The notes beneath the pieces were generated by a model. That model saw only the letters and a program-made list of their open reading frames with translations, did not search any database and was not told the origin of the DNA. Source: Parafrankia discariae (GTDB lineage Bacteria > Actinomycetota > Actinomycetes > Frankiales > Frankiaceae). Taken from it: a stretch of 64,000 nucleotides of DNA. How positions within the stretch are numbered: the first letter of the stretch is position 1; each line of letters begins with the position of its first letter. Both the position numbers and the translations under genes were made by a program. Positions 25,319 through 33,329 of the stretch are shown here, one piece after another. Location: NCBI RefSeq assembly GCF_000373365.1, contig NZ_KB891230.1:1-64000 (forward strand). Direction: 5' to 3'.

Positions 25319-25517
25319 CCGTCGGCTGCCCCTCAGCGCCGGCCCATCGTGCGGCGGCACCGAGCAGCACTCAGAGCTGTCCGTGCCGCGGCGGACGGGT
25401 ACCCGACAACAGCCAGCGGCCGACGTGCTGCACCTTCATCGCGTCGGGTCGTGAAGGGTGTGGGTACGGCCGTCGCGCCGGTAGCGGTCCAGGCCGAGAG
25501 CCGCGGGCCGCCGGGCC

Positions 25518-26981
25518 TCAGGAGAGCCGCTCGATGGCGGGTGGGTGCCAGGAGTCGCGCAGGGCGGCGTCGGTCGGGATGTAGGCCCGGATCATGAGAC
25601 TGAACGGGCCGTCCGGGGCCGGCAGCCAGTTCTGCCGGTGTCCGGCCGGCGCGGTCTTCGACAGGTAGATGTCGATCGACCCGTCCGGGTTCACCGCGAG
25701 GTCGCTGCGGTCCCCCAGCGCGTAGCGGCGCAGCGCGTTCGGCACCAGGAACATCTCGTCGTCGTACATCGTCACCGACCAGAATCCGGCGGACCCGACC
25801 GGCGGCAGCTGACCGGCGGCGAAATGCATGCGGTAGGTGTTGGCACCGTTCAGCGCCTCGCCGCCCAGATCCGGGCCGGACCAGTAGTACAGCGACTCCT
25901 CGGGGACGTTCGCGCCGAGCCCGACCACCGCGACCGCCGAGCGCGGCAGGTACTCGGTGCCGTAGGTGCCGCCCTCGAAGCTCCCCAGCCAGGTCCCGGA
26001 CGGCGTGAGGACGTCCTCGGCCGCGTCCCGCACCTTCGCCTCGCCCGCGGTGACCCCGGCCTGGAGCGCGGCCACCGTCGCCGGGTCACCCGTCGACGGG
26101 GTGGAGCCCGGGACGACCCCGACGCTCGCGAGGGAGGTGAGCGCCGGGGCGTCCGCGGCCGGCGGCGGGTCGGCGGCGAGCACCGCGGCCAGCTCGTCGA
26201 AGAACGCCGCCCCCGCGTCGTCCGGGGTCTGTGGATCGGGCGGGTTCGCGCAGTCCACCGCGGGCAGTGTTGGTGGCACGGTCCCGGACTCGCCGAGGTC
26301 GGTGACCGTCAGCGTGTACCCCGCCTGCACGGCACGGGCCGCGGCCAGGTCGCCGTCGCCGCGCACCAGCGTCCGGCCGAGCGCCCAGACGTCCCAGCTC
26401 GGCGCCGCGACCACGGTGGTGCCCGCGGGCGCCGTCCCGGTCCAGCCCGGCGGGGTGATCAGGTAGGTGCCGGGCTGTGAGCCGTTCTGCCTGGTGCCGA
26501 GGTCGGCGAAGGTGTTCGAGTAGATGTCGAGCAGCTGGAACACGACGTAACGGTCGGTCGTGTCCGGCAGGGTGAGGCGCACCGGGCCCCCGCGCAGGTC
26601 CAGCCAGGCCGACGAGTACAGGGTGTCGACGTTCGGCGCCACCACGCTTCGGCTCAGCGGTGTCGACAGGGTGGGGGCGTTGGCCAGCGCGTCGGTGCCT
26701 CTCGCGCACACGAAGTTCGCCCTGGTCCGGGCCATCGCGACCGGGCTGTAGCCGTAGACGTAACCGTCCGTGGCCGCATCCTCGGGCGAACCGGCGGGCG
26801 TCGACGTCGTCGCGGGCACGGCCGTCGTGGCCGCCCGCGCCGGTGCCACGGCCACCGCCGTCGTCAGCGCGCCGGTCGTCACCAGCGCGACGGCGGCGGC
26901 ACGGGCCGCGCGACGGCGGGCTCCCCCGGCGCCCGGTGTTCTTCTCCGTCCCCCCGACACGACCCTGTTCGGCTTCGACAT
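25518..26981 (-). CDS. Secreted DUF1254/DUF1214 protein
   Basis: About 487 residues from ATG 26981, which has gggag 5 bp upstream; ATG 27008 is in frame. A basic N-region and hydrophobic AARAAAVALVTTGALTTAVA ending near APARA form a long Sec or Tat-like signal peptide. DUF1254 follows (DGYVYGYSPVAMARTRANFV, then LSRSVVAPNVDTLYSSAWLD, RYVVFQLLDIYSNTFADLGT). A C-terminal DUF1214-like part has NTYRMHFAAGQLPPVGSAGF and FSLMIRAYIPTDAALRDSWH. Such proteins are exported or envelope proteins of unknown function. It stands alone. Confidence 0.88.
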   Translation of the reverse strand: MSKPNRVVSGGRRRTPGAGGARRRAARAAAVALVTTGALTTAVAVAPARAATTAVPATTSTPAGSPEDAATDGYVYGYSPVAMARTRANFVCARGTDALANAPTLSTPLSRSVVAPNVDTLYSSAWLDLRGGPVRLTLPDTTDRYVVFQLLDIYSNTFADLGTRQNGSQPGTYLITPPGWTGTAPAGTTVVAAPSWDVWALGRTLVRGDGDLAAARAVQAGYTLTVTDLGESGTVPPTLPAVDCANPPDPQTPDDAGAAFFDELAAVLAADPPPAADAPALTSLASVGVVPGSTPSTGDPATVAALQAGVTAGEAKVRDAAEDVLTPSGTWLGSFEGGTYGTEYLPRSAVAVVGLGANVPEESLYYWSGPDLGGEALNGANTYRMHFAAGQLPPVGSAGFWSVTMYDDEMFLVPNALRRYALGDRSDLAVNPDGSIDIYLSKTAPAGHRQNWLPAPDGPFSLMIRAYIPTDAALRDSWHPPAIERLS

Positions 26982-27118
26982 CCGCGCTCCCGTCGTCGGC
27001 GACGCCATCGCGGCCAGTCTTCGACGAGATCATGTGAGGAACGTGTATACCGGTCGGATTCTCCGACGATCGTGACGAACATGTTCCGGCCTGCATGCGA
27101 TGCTCGCGGTCCGCAACG

Positions 27119-27205
27119 AGAAAAGACCGCTCCCATGCCACCCTGCCCCAGCCGGCGACGGAGGCGGTAACCGCCGGTCTGGCGGGGGTCGTCGTCGTCC
27201 GGCAG
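27119..27205 (-). pseudogene. Ser/Thr protein kinase, N-terminal fragment
   Basis: About 29 codons read DDDDPRQTGGYRLRRRLGQG then GMGAVFS, the typical lead-in and glycine-rich loop of actinobacterial PknB-like kinases. The invariant Lys, HRD and DFG regions are missing, and sequence beyond is unrelated. It is a remnant in the ~400-bp gap between the DUF1254 and GNAT genes, where I see nothing else. Confidence 0.65.
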
Positions 27206-27416
27206 GGGCGACCCGGCCGATGGCTGGTCCTGCTTCGTCCACCCGGCGCCCTGTTGCGCCGAACTCCACGCGCGGGCGTTGGAGAACCTCCGGTGAGAGG
27301 GCCGCGTCCGACGACCCGCGGCGGGCGGCGGCGGTGGACAGCGTCGTCGGCGTGCTCGGCGACGCCCGGCCGTCTCCCTACTCATCGGCGAACTCGCCTT
27401 CCCGGCAGTGGGCTGT

Positions 27417-28373
27417 TCAGGTGTGTTTCACGAGCACGGCCCGGGTGTAGAGCAGGTCGAACCCCTGGCGCTGCGCGTTCTGCTGGGACTTGGAGCCGGG
27501 TTGGGTGGTGACGACCGCGATGTCGCAGCCGGCGGTGACCGCGTCGGCGAGCCGGGCGGCCAGCAGCGCCGACTGCACGCCGCGGCGCCGGTGCGCGGGC
27601 GCCGTCGCCGCGCCGGTGAGCTGCGCGACCCCGTCGGCCGTACGCATGCTGGCGCCACCGGCGACAGATCCGTCACACAAAGCGAGGTAACGCCGGACAC
27701 CGGACGCCGCCATGTCGCGCACGGCGTCCACGAACACCTCGCGCGGGAAGTCCTCGTGCGAGGGCACCCCCTGCGTGTCGGGGTGGGCGACGCCGTCGAA
27801 GACGACGTCGAGCCACAGCTCGAACTCGTCGTCGCCGCTCGGCCGGACCTCGATGCCTGGTGGCCTCGCCTGCTCCGGGCAGCCGTCCAGGACACGGCCG
27901 AGCACGTTCTCGAACGACACGAGCCGGTAACCGCGACCGGTCAGCAGCTCGCCGACCGCCGGGTCGGCGAGATGGGCCAGCTCGACCTGGACCGGGGCGC
28001 CACAGGCCGCGAACGCCCGCTCGACCTCGTCGAGGTCGGCTGCCTCGGGCGCTCCGGCGAAGCCGAGTCCGGCGATTTTGTTCAGCGGTGAGCCCTCGTC
28101 GGCGAAGCTCGCCACGCCGCCGGCAAGGGGCGCGGCGAAGCCGGTCGCACCCGGGCGACGGCGGCGGGCCGCCTCGCTGCCTTCGGTGATGAGCTGGGCT
28201 TCGACCCGCTCGATGCGTTCGGCGAGGGCCATGTCGCAGAACAGCGGCCGCCCGTCAAGGCGGTGTGGCACGGGGACTCCCAGAGCTGAGGCCTGCGGTT
28301 CGCAGGTGGTTGGAGAAGCGAGCACGACCGGGTACGCCAGCGGCGGCATGACACCCAGGTCGCAGGAGAACAT
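27417..28373 (-). CDS. GNAT-family N-acetyltransferase
   Basis: About 318 residues; ATG 28373 is chosen because aaggag sits 8 bp upstream, while ATG 28379 is too close to it. The first half is a degenerate GNAT-like domain (VQVELAHLADPAVGELLTGR, then GYRLVSFENVLGR). The second half has the acetyl-CoA site GVAQLTGAATAPAHRRRGVQ, then SALLAARLADAVTAGCDIAV and a closing QRQGFDLLYTRAVLVK. The substrate is unknown. It is cotranscribed with the EamA exporter, whose stop overlaps its leader, and both are divergent from a CGNR regulator. That arrangement suggests detoxification or efflux of a small compound. Confidence 0.87.
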   Translation of the reverse strand: MFSCDLGVMPPLAYPVVLASPTTCEPQASALGVPVPHRLDGRPLFCDMALAERIERVEAQLITEGSEAARRRRPGATGFAAPLAGGVASFADEGSPLNKIAGLGFAGAPEAADLDEVERAFAACGAPVQVELAHLADPAVGELLTGRGYRLVSFENVLGRVLDGCPEQARPPGIEVRPSGDDEFELWLDVVFDGVAHPDTQGVPSHEDFPREVFVDAVRDMAASGVRRYLALCDGSVAGGASMRTADGVAQLTGAATAPAHRRRGVQSALLAARLADAVTAGCDIAVVTTQPGSKSQQNAQRQGFDLLYTRAVLVKHT

Positions 28374-28375
28374 GA

Positions 28376-29389
28376 TCATGACTCCTTTTCGTGATGTCCA
28401 CGCGCACCGGCGTGGACCTCGACCATGGCCGGGGGTTCGCCGGTGGTGCGACCCGTCAGGTCGTCGAGCGGATGTTGCCGGGCGTGAGCCGAGCCCCTGA
28501 GCAGGAGCAGTGCCAGACCAGCGAGGACGGCTGTGCCGCCCACCAACTGCAGTGTCGTCGGGCGCTCCCCGAGGAAGGCGACGGACGTGACCGTGCCGAC
28601 CACCGGTGTCAGATTCAGCAGCTGACCGGCACGGGCGGCGGGCACCCGGCCGATGCCCCGGTTGAACGCGACCCCGCTCACTACGCCGCAGAGCGCGACG
28701 GCGGCACACGCGGCCCAGGCCGTGATGCCGGCAGTACCCAGCCGGCTGCCTCCCTCGATCCAGGCGACGGCGGCAAACGGTGCCATGCTCAACGCTCCGC
28801 CGGTCGTCTGCCAGGCGCTGGCGTTGACGCCGTCACCGACATCGCCGTAACGGCGGGTGGCGACGAGGAACACCGCAGCCGCGACGACCGCGCCGAGGAC
28901 GAGGAGATTGCCGGCCGTCATGTTCCCTCCGGGTCGGTCGACGCCAGGCTCCAACGCCACGAGCGCGCCGCCCGCGAGACCGACGACGAGCGCGACCACC
29001 CCCCGGCCGGGCAGCCGTTCCCTCAGGACGGCAACAGCCAGCAGCACCGACAGCAGGGGTTCGGCCGCCAGCAGCAGGCTGCCGTTCGAGGCGCTGGTGC
29101 GGGCCAGCCCCAGGTCGCCCAGCAGAAACGCCAGGCCAGGCACCAGCGCGCCGAGCAGCAGGTGCCGCCCCGCCCCGCGCCGGTGCAGCCGCCCGGTCGC
29201 CGCCGCCGTCCCGAGCAGTACCGCGGCGGCCCCGCCGAGTTCGACCGCCAGCAGGTCGGCCGGGCGCACGGCATGCAGGGCGGCCACCGAGACGGTGGTG
29301 CCCACCCCGTCGACGGCGGCGGCGACGATGATCGACAACTCGCCGGCTCGGGCCTGGATGCCGGTCATGGTGCCGTCGTGCGGTGCCAC
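28376..29389 (-). CDS. EamA/DMT-family transporter
   Basis: About 337 residues from GTG 29389, with gggagg 6 bp upstream; GTG 29413 would have no such site. Ten membrane helices form two EamA repeats. The first repeat ends with ASNGSLLLAAEPLLSVLLAV and RERLPGRGVVALVVGLAGG, the second with AARAGQLLNLTPVVGTVTSV, FLGERPTTLQLVGG and VLAGLALLLLRG. Members export amino acids, metabolites or drugs. The hydrophilic tail (HARQHPLDDLTGR) is longer than usual. It is followed directly by the GNAT gene. Confidence 0.88.
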   Translation of the reverse strand: MAPHDGTMTGIQARAGELSIIVAAAVDGVGTTVSVAALHAVRPADLLAVELGGAAAVLLGTAAATGRLHRRGAGRHLLLGALVPGLAFLLGDLGLARTSASNGSLLLAAEPLLSVLLAVAVLRERLPGRGVVALVVGLAGGALVALEPGVDRPGGNMTAGNLLVLGAVVAAAVFLVATRRYGDVGDGVNASAWQTTGGALSMAPFAAVAWIEGGSRLGTAGITAWAACAAVALCGVVSGVAFNRGIGRVPAARAGQLLNLTPVVGTVTSVAFLGERPTTLQLVGGTAVLAGLALLLLRGSAHARQHPLDDLTGRTTGEPPAMVEVHAGARGHHEKES

Positions 29390-29426
29390 CGAAGCCTCCC
29401 GTCCTGACACCACCCCACCGGTGATG

Positions 29427-29453
29427 TAACCGCCGTAACGATTACACCGGTTA
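29427..29453. promoter_or_regulatory. Candidate operator between EamA and CGNR genes
   Basis: An inverted repeat TAACCG...CGGTTA (15-bp centre) lies in the ~70-bp divergent spacer, flanked by another ACCGGT. It is in the right place for autoregulation by the CGNR protein. This is based on symmetry only. Confidence 0.35.
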
Positions 29454-29458
29454 TCCAG

Positions 29459-30049
29459 ATGGTCAACCGATTAATCTCGTACGGTGGTCAGGTGACGCGG
29501 GAGCCGGATTGGCCAGGCCTTTCGGACGAGGAACTCCTCGTAGCGGTGGCCAACACCGGGCACGGCGAGCACGACGAACTCGCCGATCCGCCCGCGATGC
29601 GGGCCTGGTGGGCAGGCCTGGACGCGCCGACCGACCTGGGACCCGTGCGGCTCGACACCCCTGAGGACCTGGCGACGCTTCGCGCTCTGCGCGCCGTGGT
29701 CCGCGGCCTCGCCCTGCGTAACAACGGCATCGACATCCGGGTCGACCCGGCCGGGCTCGACCGTCTCACCCTGCGTCCGGATCTGCGAGGTAGCCCGTCC
29801 CTGCGCGCGGTCGGCCCTGACGGGCTCGTTCGCGACGTCTGCGCGGCCACCGTCACGGCCCTTCTGCGTGCCACGGCGCGACCCGGCTGGCCCCGGCTCA
29901 AGGCGTGCCGGGGGGCGGACTGCCGATGGGTCTTCATCGACAGTTCCCGCAACACCTCGCGGCGCTGGTGCGACATGGCCGCGTGCGGGAACCGCGCCAA
30001 GAGCGCGTCGTTCCGCATCCGCCACCGCGTCTCCGAGGCGGCTGGCTGA
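29459..30049 (+). CDS. CGNR zinc-finger (ABATE-type) transcriptional regulator
   Basis: 196 residues from ATG 29459; GTG 29492 is an alternative. An N-terminal ABATE-like ligand-binding domain (LLVAVANTGHGEHDELADPP, then LRALRAVVRGLALRNNG) is followed by the CGNR zinc finger: RLKACRGADCRWVFIDSSRN, TSRRWCDMAACGNRAKSASF. The four Cys bind zinc and the CGNR/RAK region contacts DNA. It is divergent from the EamA-GNAT operon and is its likely regulator. Confidence 0.9.
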   Translation: MVNRLISYGGQVTREPDWPGLSDEELLVAVANTGHGEHDELADPPAMRAWWAGLDAPTDLGPVRLDTPEDLATLRALRAVVRGLALRNNGIDIRVDPAGLDRLTLRPDLRGSPSLRAVGPDGLVRDVCAATVTALLRATARPGWPRLKACRGADCRWVFIDSSRNTSRRWCDMAACGNRAKSASFRIRHRVSEAAG

Positions 30050-30100
30050 ACCGCCCGGCTCGACCTGGCCGGCCGGCCAGGTCGAGCCAGCCGGGCGGTT
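30049..30100. terminator. Long GC-rich hairpin, probable bidirectional terminator
   Basis: Arms aaccgcccggctcgacctgg and its complement, with one 4-base bulge in the right arm, form a hairpin of about 22 pairs. It begins at the CGNR stop codon and separates it from the convergent SDR remnant. There is no T run. Confidence 0.7.
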
Positions 30101-30140
30101 CCCGCGGCGTTTGCACCCTCTTCCGAGGGCGGCGCCCAGG

Positions 30141-30384
30141 TCAACCAGCCGGCATCTCCTCCAGCCGGACCGGGTCGGCCAGGTACACCGAACCGGCGCC
30201 GGCCGAGGCGTCGTCGGGCCACGCGACGCTGCCGCCGTCGGCGACGCCGTCGAGGACGCGCGCGGCGACGACCTCGGGCGCGGCCTTGTCGGCATCGACC
30301 CCGGCGAGCGGCGGACCAGTCGCCAGCATCGGACCGTTTGCGCAGTTCGGCGCGCTCGGCGCGGGCACGGCCCGCAGGTTACTG
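30141..30384 (-). pseudogene. Short-chain dehydrogenase, C-terminal fragment
   Basis: The minus strand encodes AGVDADKAAPEVVAARVLDG, then VADGGSVAWPDDAS and ADPVRLEEMPAG before a stop at 30141. This pattern is the extreme C-terminus of SDR-family oxidoreductases with an extended tail. The gene is cut at the left end of the IS5-family element, so the catalytic and NAD-binding parts are gone. Confidence 0.6.
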
Positions 30385-31251
30385 TAAGAGGGTGTCTCGT
30401 GTGGCTCTCCGGGTACATCTTTGATCATGGATGTGATGGAGAACAGCCTGGCGGTGCGGCTGGTCCCGGACGATCTGTGGGAGCTGGTGGAACCGCTGGT
30501 GCCACGGTTCGACACGCGCCGCCAGGGCGGTGGGACCGCGCCGATCGCCGATCGGGCGGTGTTCACCGCGGTGGTGTACGTGCTGACCGCGGGATGTTCC
30601 TGGCGGCATCTACCGGCCGAGTTCGGAGTGTCGGTGCCTACCGCGCATCGCCGGTTCCAGGCGTGGACCCGGGCCGGTCTGTGGGCCCGGTTGCACCAGG
30701 CGGTGCTCGACGTCCATGGCGCCGCTGGTGATCTCGACTGGTCTTCGGTGATCGTGGACGCCGCCAGCCTGCGGGCGAGAAAAGGGGGTCTCTGACCGGT
30801 CCGAACCCGGTCGATCGCGGCAAGGCGGGCTCGAAAATCCATGTCCTGACCGACGGGGCCGGGTTGCCCCTGGTCGTGGCGGTCTCCACCGCGAACCTGC
30901 ACGACAGCCAGGTCCTGATCCCGCTGGTGGCCAGCATCCCCGCGGTCCGCTCCCGGCACGGGCCGCGCCGGCGCCACCCGGACACGCTGCGGGCGGACAA
31001 GGCCTACGACCAGCCGGACCTACGTCGTTTCCTGCGTCGCCAGCGGATCAGAACGCGGACCGCCCGACGCGGCGTGGAGAGCACCGAACGTCTCGGCCGG
31101 CACCGGTAGAACCCTGGCCTGGCTGGGTGGATACCGCCGGCTGACCCTGCGCTACGAACACCACGGCCGGAACTTCCTTGGCTTCCTCTGCCTGGCCGCC
31201 GCGCTCACCTGCTGGAAGAAACTCCCGCACCCCACATGAGACACCCTCTTA
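30385..31251 (+). mobile_element. IS5-family insertion sequence, defective
   Basis: The ends are near-identical inverted repeats: TAAGAGGGTGTCTCGTGTGG on the left and the complement of TAAGAGGGTGTCTCATGTGG on the right, one mismatch in 20. The element is 867 bp. No target duplication is visible, and the two flanks belong to different broken genes. This suggests a deletion next to the element after insertion. Confidence 0.9.
30427..31239 (+). pseudogene. IS5-family transposase (orfA/orfB), inactivated
   Basis: orfA runs from ATG 30427 to TGA 30795 with the family start LVPDDLWELVEPLVPRF and GCSWRHLPAEFGVSVPTAHR, and the first Asp region VIVDAASLRARKGG. orfB is in the -1 frame from about 30792 (GSKIHVLTDGAGLPLVVAVS, then TLRADKAYDQPDLRRFLR and VESTERLGRHR). 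The overlap has agaaaaggggg, suiting the programmed -1 slippage used by two-frame IS5 relatives. Around 31108 the conserved WVVER-type residues with the catalytic Glu are missing. The sequence jumps to LAWLGGYRRLTLRYEHHGRN in another frame, so the element is dead without an indel repair. Confidence 0.88.
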
Positions 31252-31717
31252 AATCCTGCGGTGGCCCCAGGTCGGGTTCTCCTGCGCGAGGCGCAGGACC
31301 AGCTCGCGGATCTCCCGGCGGACCGGCGGCCGTCCGGGTGTCTTGCGTGGGTGGGTCCATCGTCGTGCGGGGAGGTCGCGGTGCCAGCGCAGCACGGTGG
31401 CGGGGGTGACGAAGGACGAACCCCGGCGGGCCCGGGGTAGCAGCCGGGACAGGGCTGCGGGGATCACCCGATCCGCCGGTTCCAGCGCTGGGCGGTGGAC
31501 CTGTCGTCGCAGCACCGCCACCTGGTGTCGCAGGACAAGGAGCTCGACGTCCTTCGCGGTGTCCCCACGCATCCGGAGCAACATCGGGCCGAGAGCGTTG
31601 CGTGTCAGGGCGTAGAGCAGCGACCACACCATGACCATCCAGCCTGCCCGACATGGGCCCCGTCCGGCGGGTAAACGCGCAGGTCACCGCCCAAATCGGG
31701 GTTCTGGAGCCCCACAG
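31252..31717 (-). mobile_element. Truncated copy of the rve-type IS (5' part only)
   Basis: On the minus strand from 31717 inwards this matches the full copy at 35314-36536. It has the same outer end (ctgtggggctcca), then the transposase start MVMVWSLLYALTRNALG, LRHQVAVLRRQV, TPATVLRWHRDLPARR and QENPTWGHRRI. It stops where the IS5-family element begins at 31251. The catalytic rve core is absent, so this copy is immobile unless helped by the full copy. Confidence 0.92.
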
Positions 31718-31720
31718 GCT

Positions 31721-31827
31721 GGACGTTCGACTGGGCCGCCTGGTCGCCCGCGCAGGCAGCCGAATGGCGCGGCCTGGTGACCCTGAAAGCCGTACAAATG
31801 CTGCGCGCGAACGGACGTCTGCGCTAA
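31721..31827 (+). other. Unidentified coding remnant beside the truncated IS
   Basis: A short open stretch reads DWAAWSPAQAAEWRGLVTLK then AVQMLRANGRLR before TAA at 31825. It looks like the tail of a real protein but I cannot name it. From 31828 to 32222 no gene is supported on either strand; the DNA there has lower GC and scattered stops. Confidence 0.35.
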
Positions 31828-32222
31828 TACGAGCGGGACCTGCGCAGCATGACTCGCGAAGAGGCCCGACTCAACACCGGTGACCGAGCTCTGGAGCCCC
31901 CCAGGACCTGCCCGAGCGAACCAGGCAGCGGTTCGGATTGTGCGAGCTTTGCACCAAGCAAGAAGTACGACAAAATGCCAGGTCACACCAATAGTCACAG
32001 TGACCAGTGGGCAGGGGCGGGGACAACCCGAACCACCAGCCCACGATCCCCGGGCCCACGATCAGCATCCCCGATCACACGAACAGGCCGCCTACCGGCG
32101 GAGACACACGGCGACGCCGCCGTGCGTCCGCCACCGACCCATCGACGACGGCTGCCGGATTAACTTGCAGGGCCGGGTCGCGGGCACAGCCCAGGGGTAG
32201 GGCGCCCCACGCCTGGGCCAAG

Positions 32223-32798
32223 TCAGGTCAGGTCAGGCAGAGCCCCCCCGTGAGCTGTGCCGTCGGTGCCGTCCTGGAGCGCATCGACGATCTCTTCGAG
32301 GAGGAACTGGACCTTCGCGTCGATCGGGCGGCCGCGGTACACGGACTGGACGAGGTCGAGGCCTTCGTCCACGGTGGTGTAGCCGAGCGTGCGGTACAGG
32401 AACACGATGTCCTCGGCGTCGGCTTCGACGCGGGCCGCGAACAGCTTCATCGCGAGCAGGTACTCGGCGGAGGCGACGTCAACGGTGAGGTGGTCGGCTT
32501 CGAAGTACCTGGTCGCGGCCAGGTCCGGGCCAGGCAGGAAGCCTTTCACCGCATCGTTGAGCCAGTCGGCCGAGAGGCCATGGCGCTCGGCGAGCGCGGA
32601 GGCCGCGGCACGGACGACGTCGGTGGGCAGGAAAACGGCGTCAAGATCGCGGGTTGATCGGGTCGCATCGTAGACAAGGGCGAGCGCGGCGCCGCCGACC
32701 AGGAAAAGGTCCGCCTTCGCGCCGCGCAGGCCCAGTTCGTCGTTGAGTTCCTGGAGCAGGCTGGTGATCGACTCACGGCCGAGACCCGGGCTGGCCAT
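32223..32798 (-). CDS. DUF6036-type nucleotidyltransferase (probable toxin of a two-gene module)
   Basis: About 191 residues from ATG 32798, which lies 1 bp past the upstream gene's stop; ATG 32837 is unlikely. The nucleotidyltransferase core is FLVGGAALALVYDATRSTRD followed by LDAVF: GG, then the D-x-D metal pair. Then come a helical region (LADLLAMK-like EYLLAMKLFAARVEADAED) and an IVFLYRTLGYTTVDEGLDLV segment. Related minimal nucleotidyltransferases act in MNT/HEPN and AbiE-type toxin-antitoxin or defence modules. Gene coupling and an IS-rich setting fit this, but activity is inferred. Confidence 0.75.
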   Translation of the reverse strand: MASPGLGRESITSLLQELNDELGLRGAKADLFLVGGAALALVYDATRSTRDLDAVFLPTDVVRAAASALAERHGLSADWLNDAVKGFLPGPDLAATRYFEADHLTVDVASAEYLLAMKLFAARVEADAEDIVFLYRTLGYTTVDEGLDLVQSVYRGRPIDAKVQFLLEEIVDALQDGTDGTAHGGALPDLT

Positions 32799-32799
32799 G

Positions 32800-33219
32800 T
32801 CACGCCCGCTGGAGCGCGCCACCGGTGATGAACACACCCCGCTTACGGAACGACAGCGGGGACTCGACCAACGCCCGAGGATGCAGACCCTTCAACGTGG
32901 TGACGAACCACCAAGGCACTGCCTCCAGCGCCGGATCGCGCACCCACGGGGGGGGCTGCCAGCCGTCTCTACGGGCGAGGTGTTCTCCGAGCGCGGCGAG
33001 TGCCGCGTCCACTCGACGGTCGCCGGACAGCCGTGGGCGGTCGGCCCACATCGCGCTCGCGGCCTCGAGGCCCTGATGGCGCAGCACGCTGGTGTAGTCG
33101 TCGAGCATCTGAATCACGGCGTGGCGCCAGACGTCCTGCAGGCGGGACTCGGCCGCGACCATGCCAGCCGCGACGGCCGCGGCGTCGTCAACCGTCCGGA
33201 ACGCGCGCAACGAGTCCAC
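32800..33219 (-). CDS. Partner protein of the DUF6036 nucleotidyltransferase
   Basis: 139 residues, immediately upstream of and coupled to the nucleotidyltransferase gene. Helical sequence (VDDAAAVAAGMVAAESRLQD, then VDAALAALGEHLARR) is followed by a conserved PWWFVTTLKGLHPRALVESP and LSFRKRGVFITGGALQRA. As I recall, this second half recurs before similar nucleotidyltransferases in other actinobacteria. No domain name is known to me. It could be the antitoxin or substrate-recognition partner. The start codon is not fixed by a clear ribosome site. Confidence 0.65.
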   Translation of the reverse strand: MDSLRAFRTVDDAAAVAAGMVAAESRLQDVWRHAVIQMLDDYTSVLRHQGLEAASAMWADRPRLSGDRRVDAALAALGEHLARRDGWQPPPWVRDPALEAVPWWFVTTLKGLHPRALVESPLSFRKRGVFITGGALQRA

Positions 33220-33329
33220 GTCACTACAGTACGCCGCTGATCATGTCGCCGGCCTCCACCGGTGACCTCCGGCCAAGCCGTCACCTCCGCCCCCCGACTC
33301 GCCCGCATCTCCGTCCGCTCTCGCGTCAT

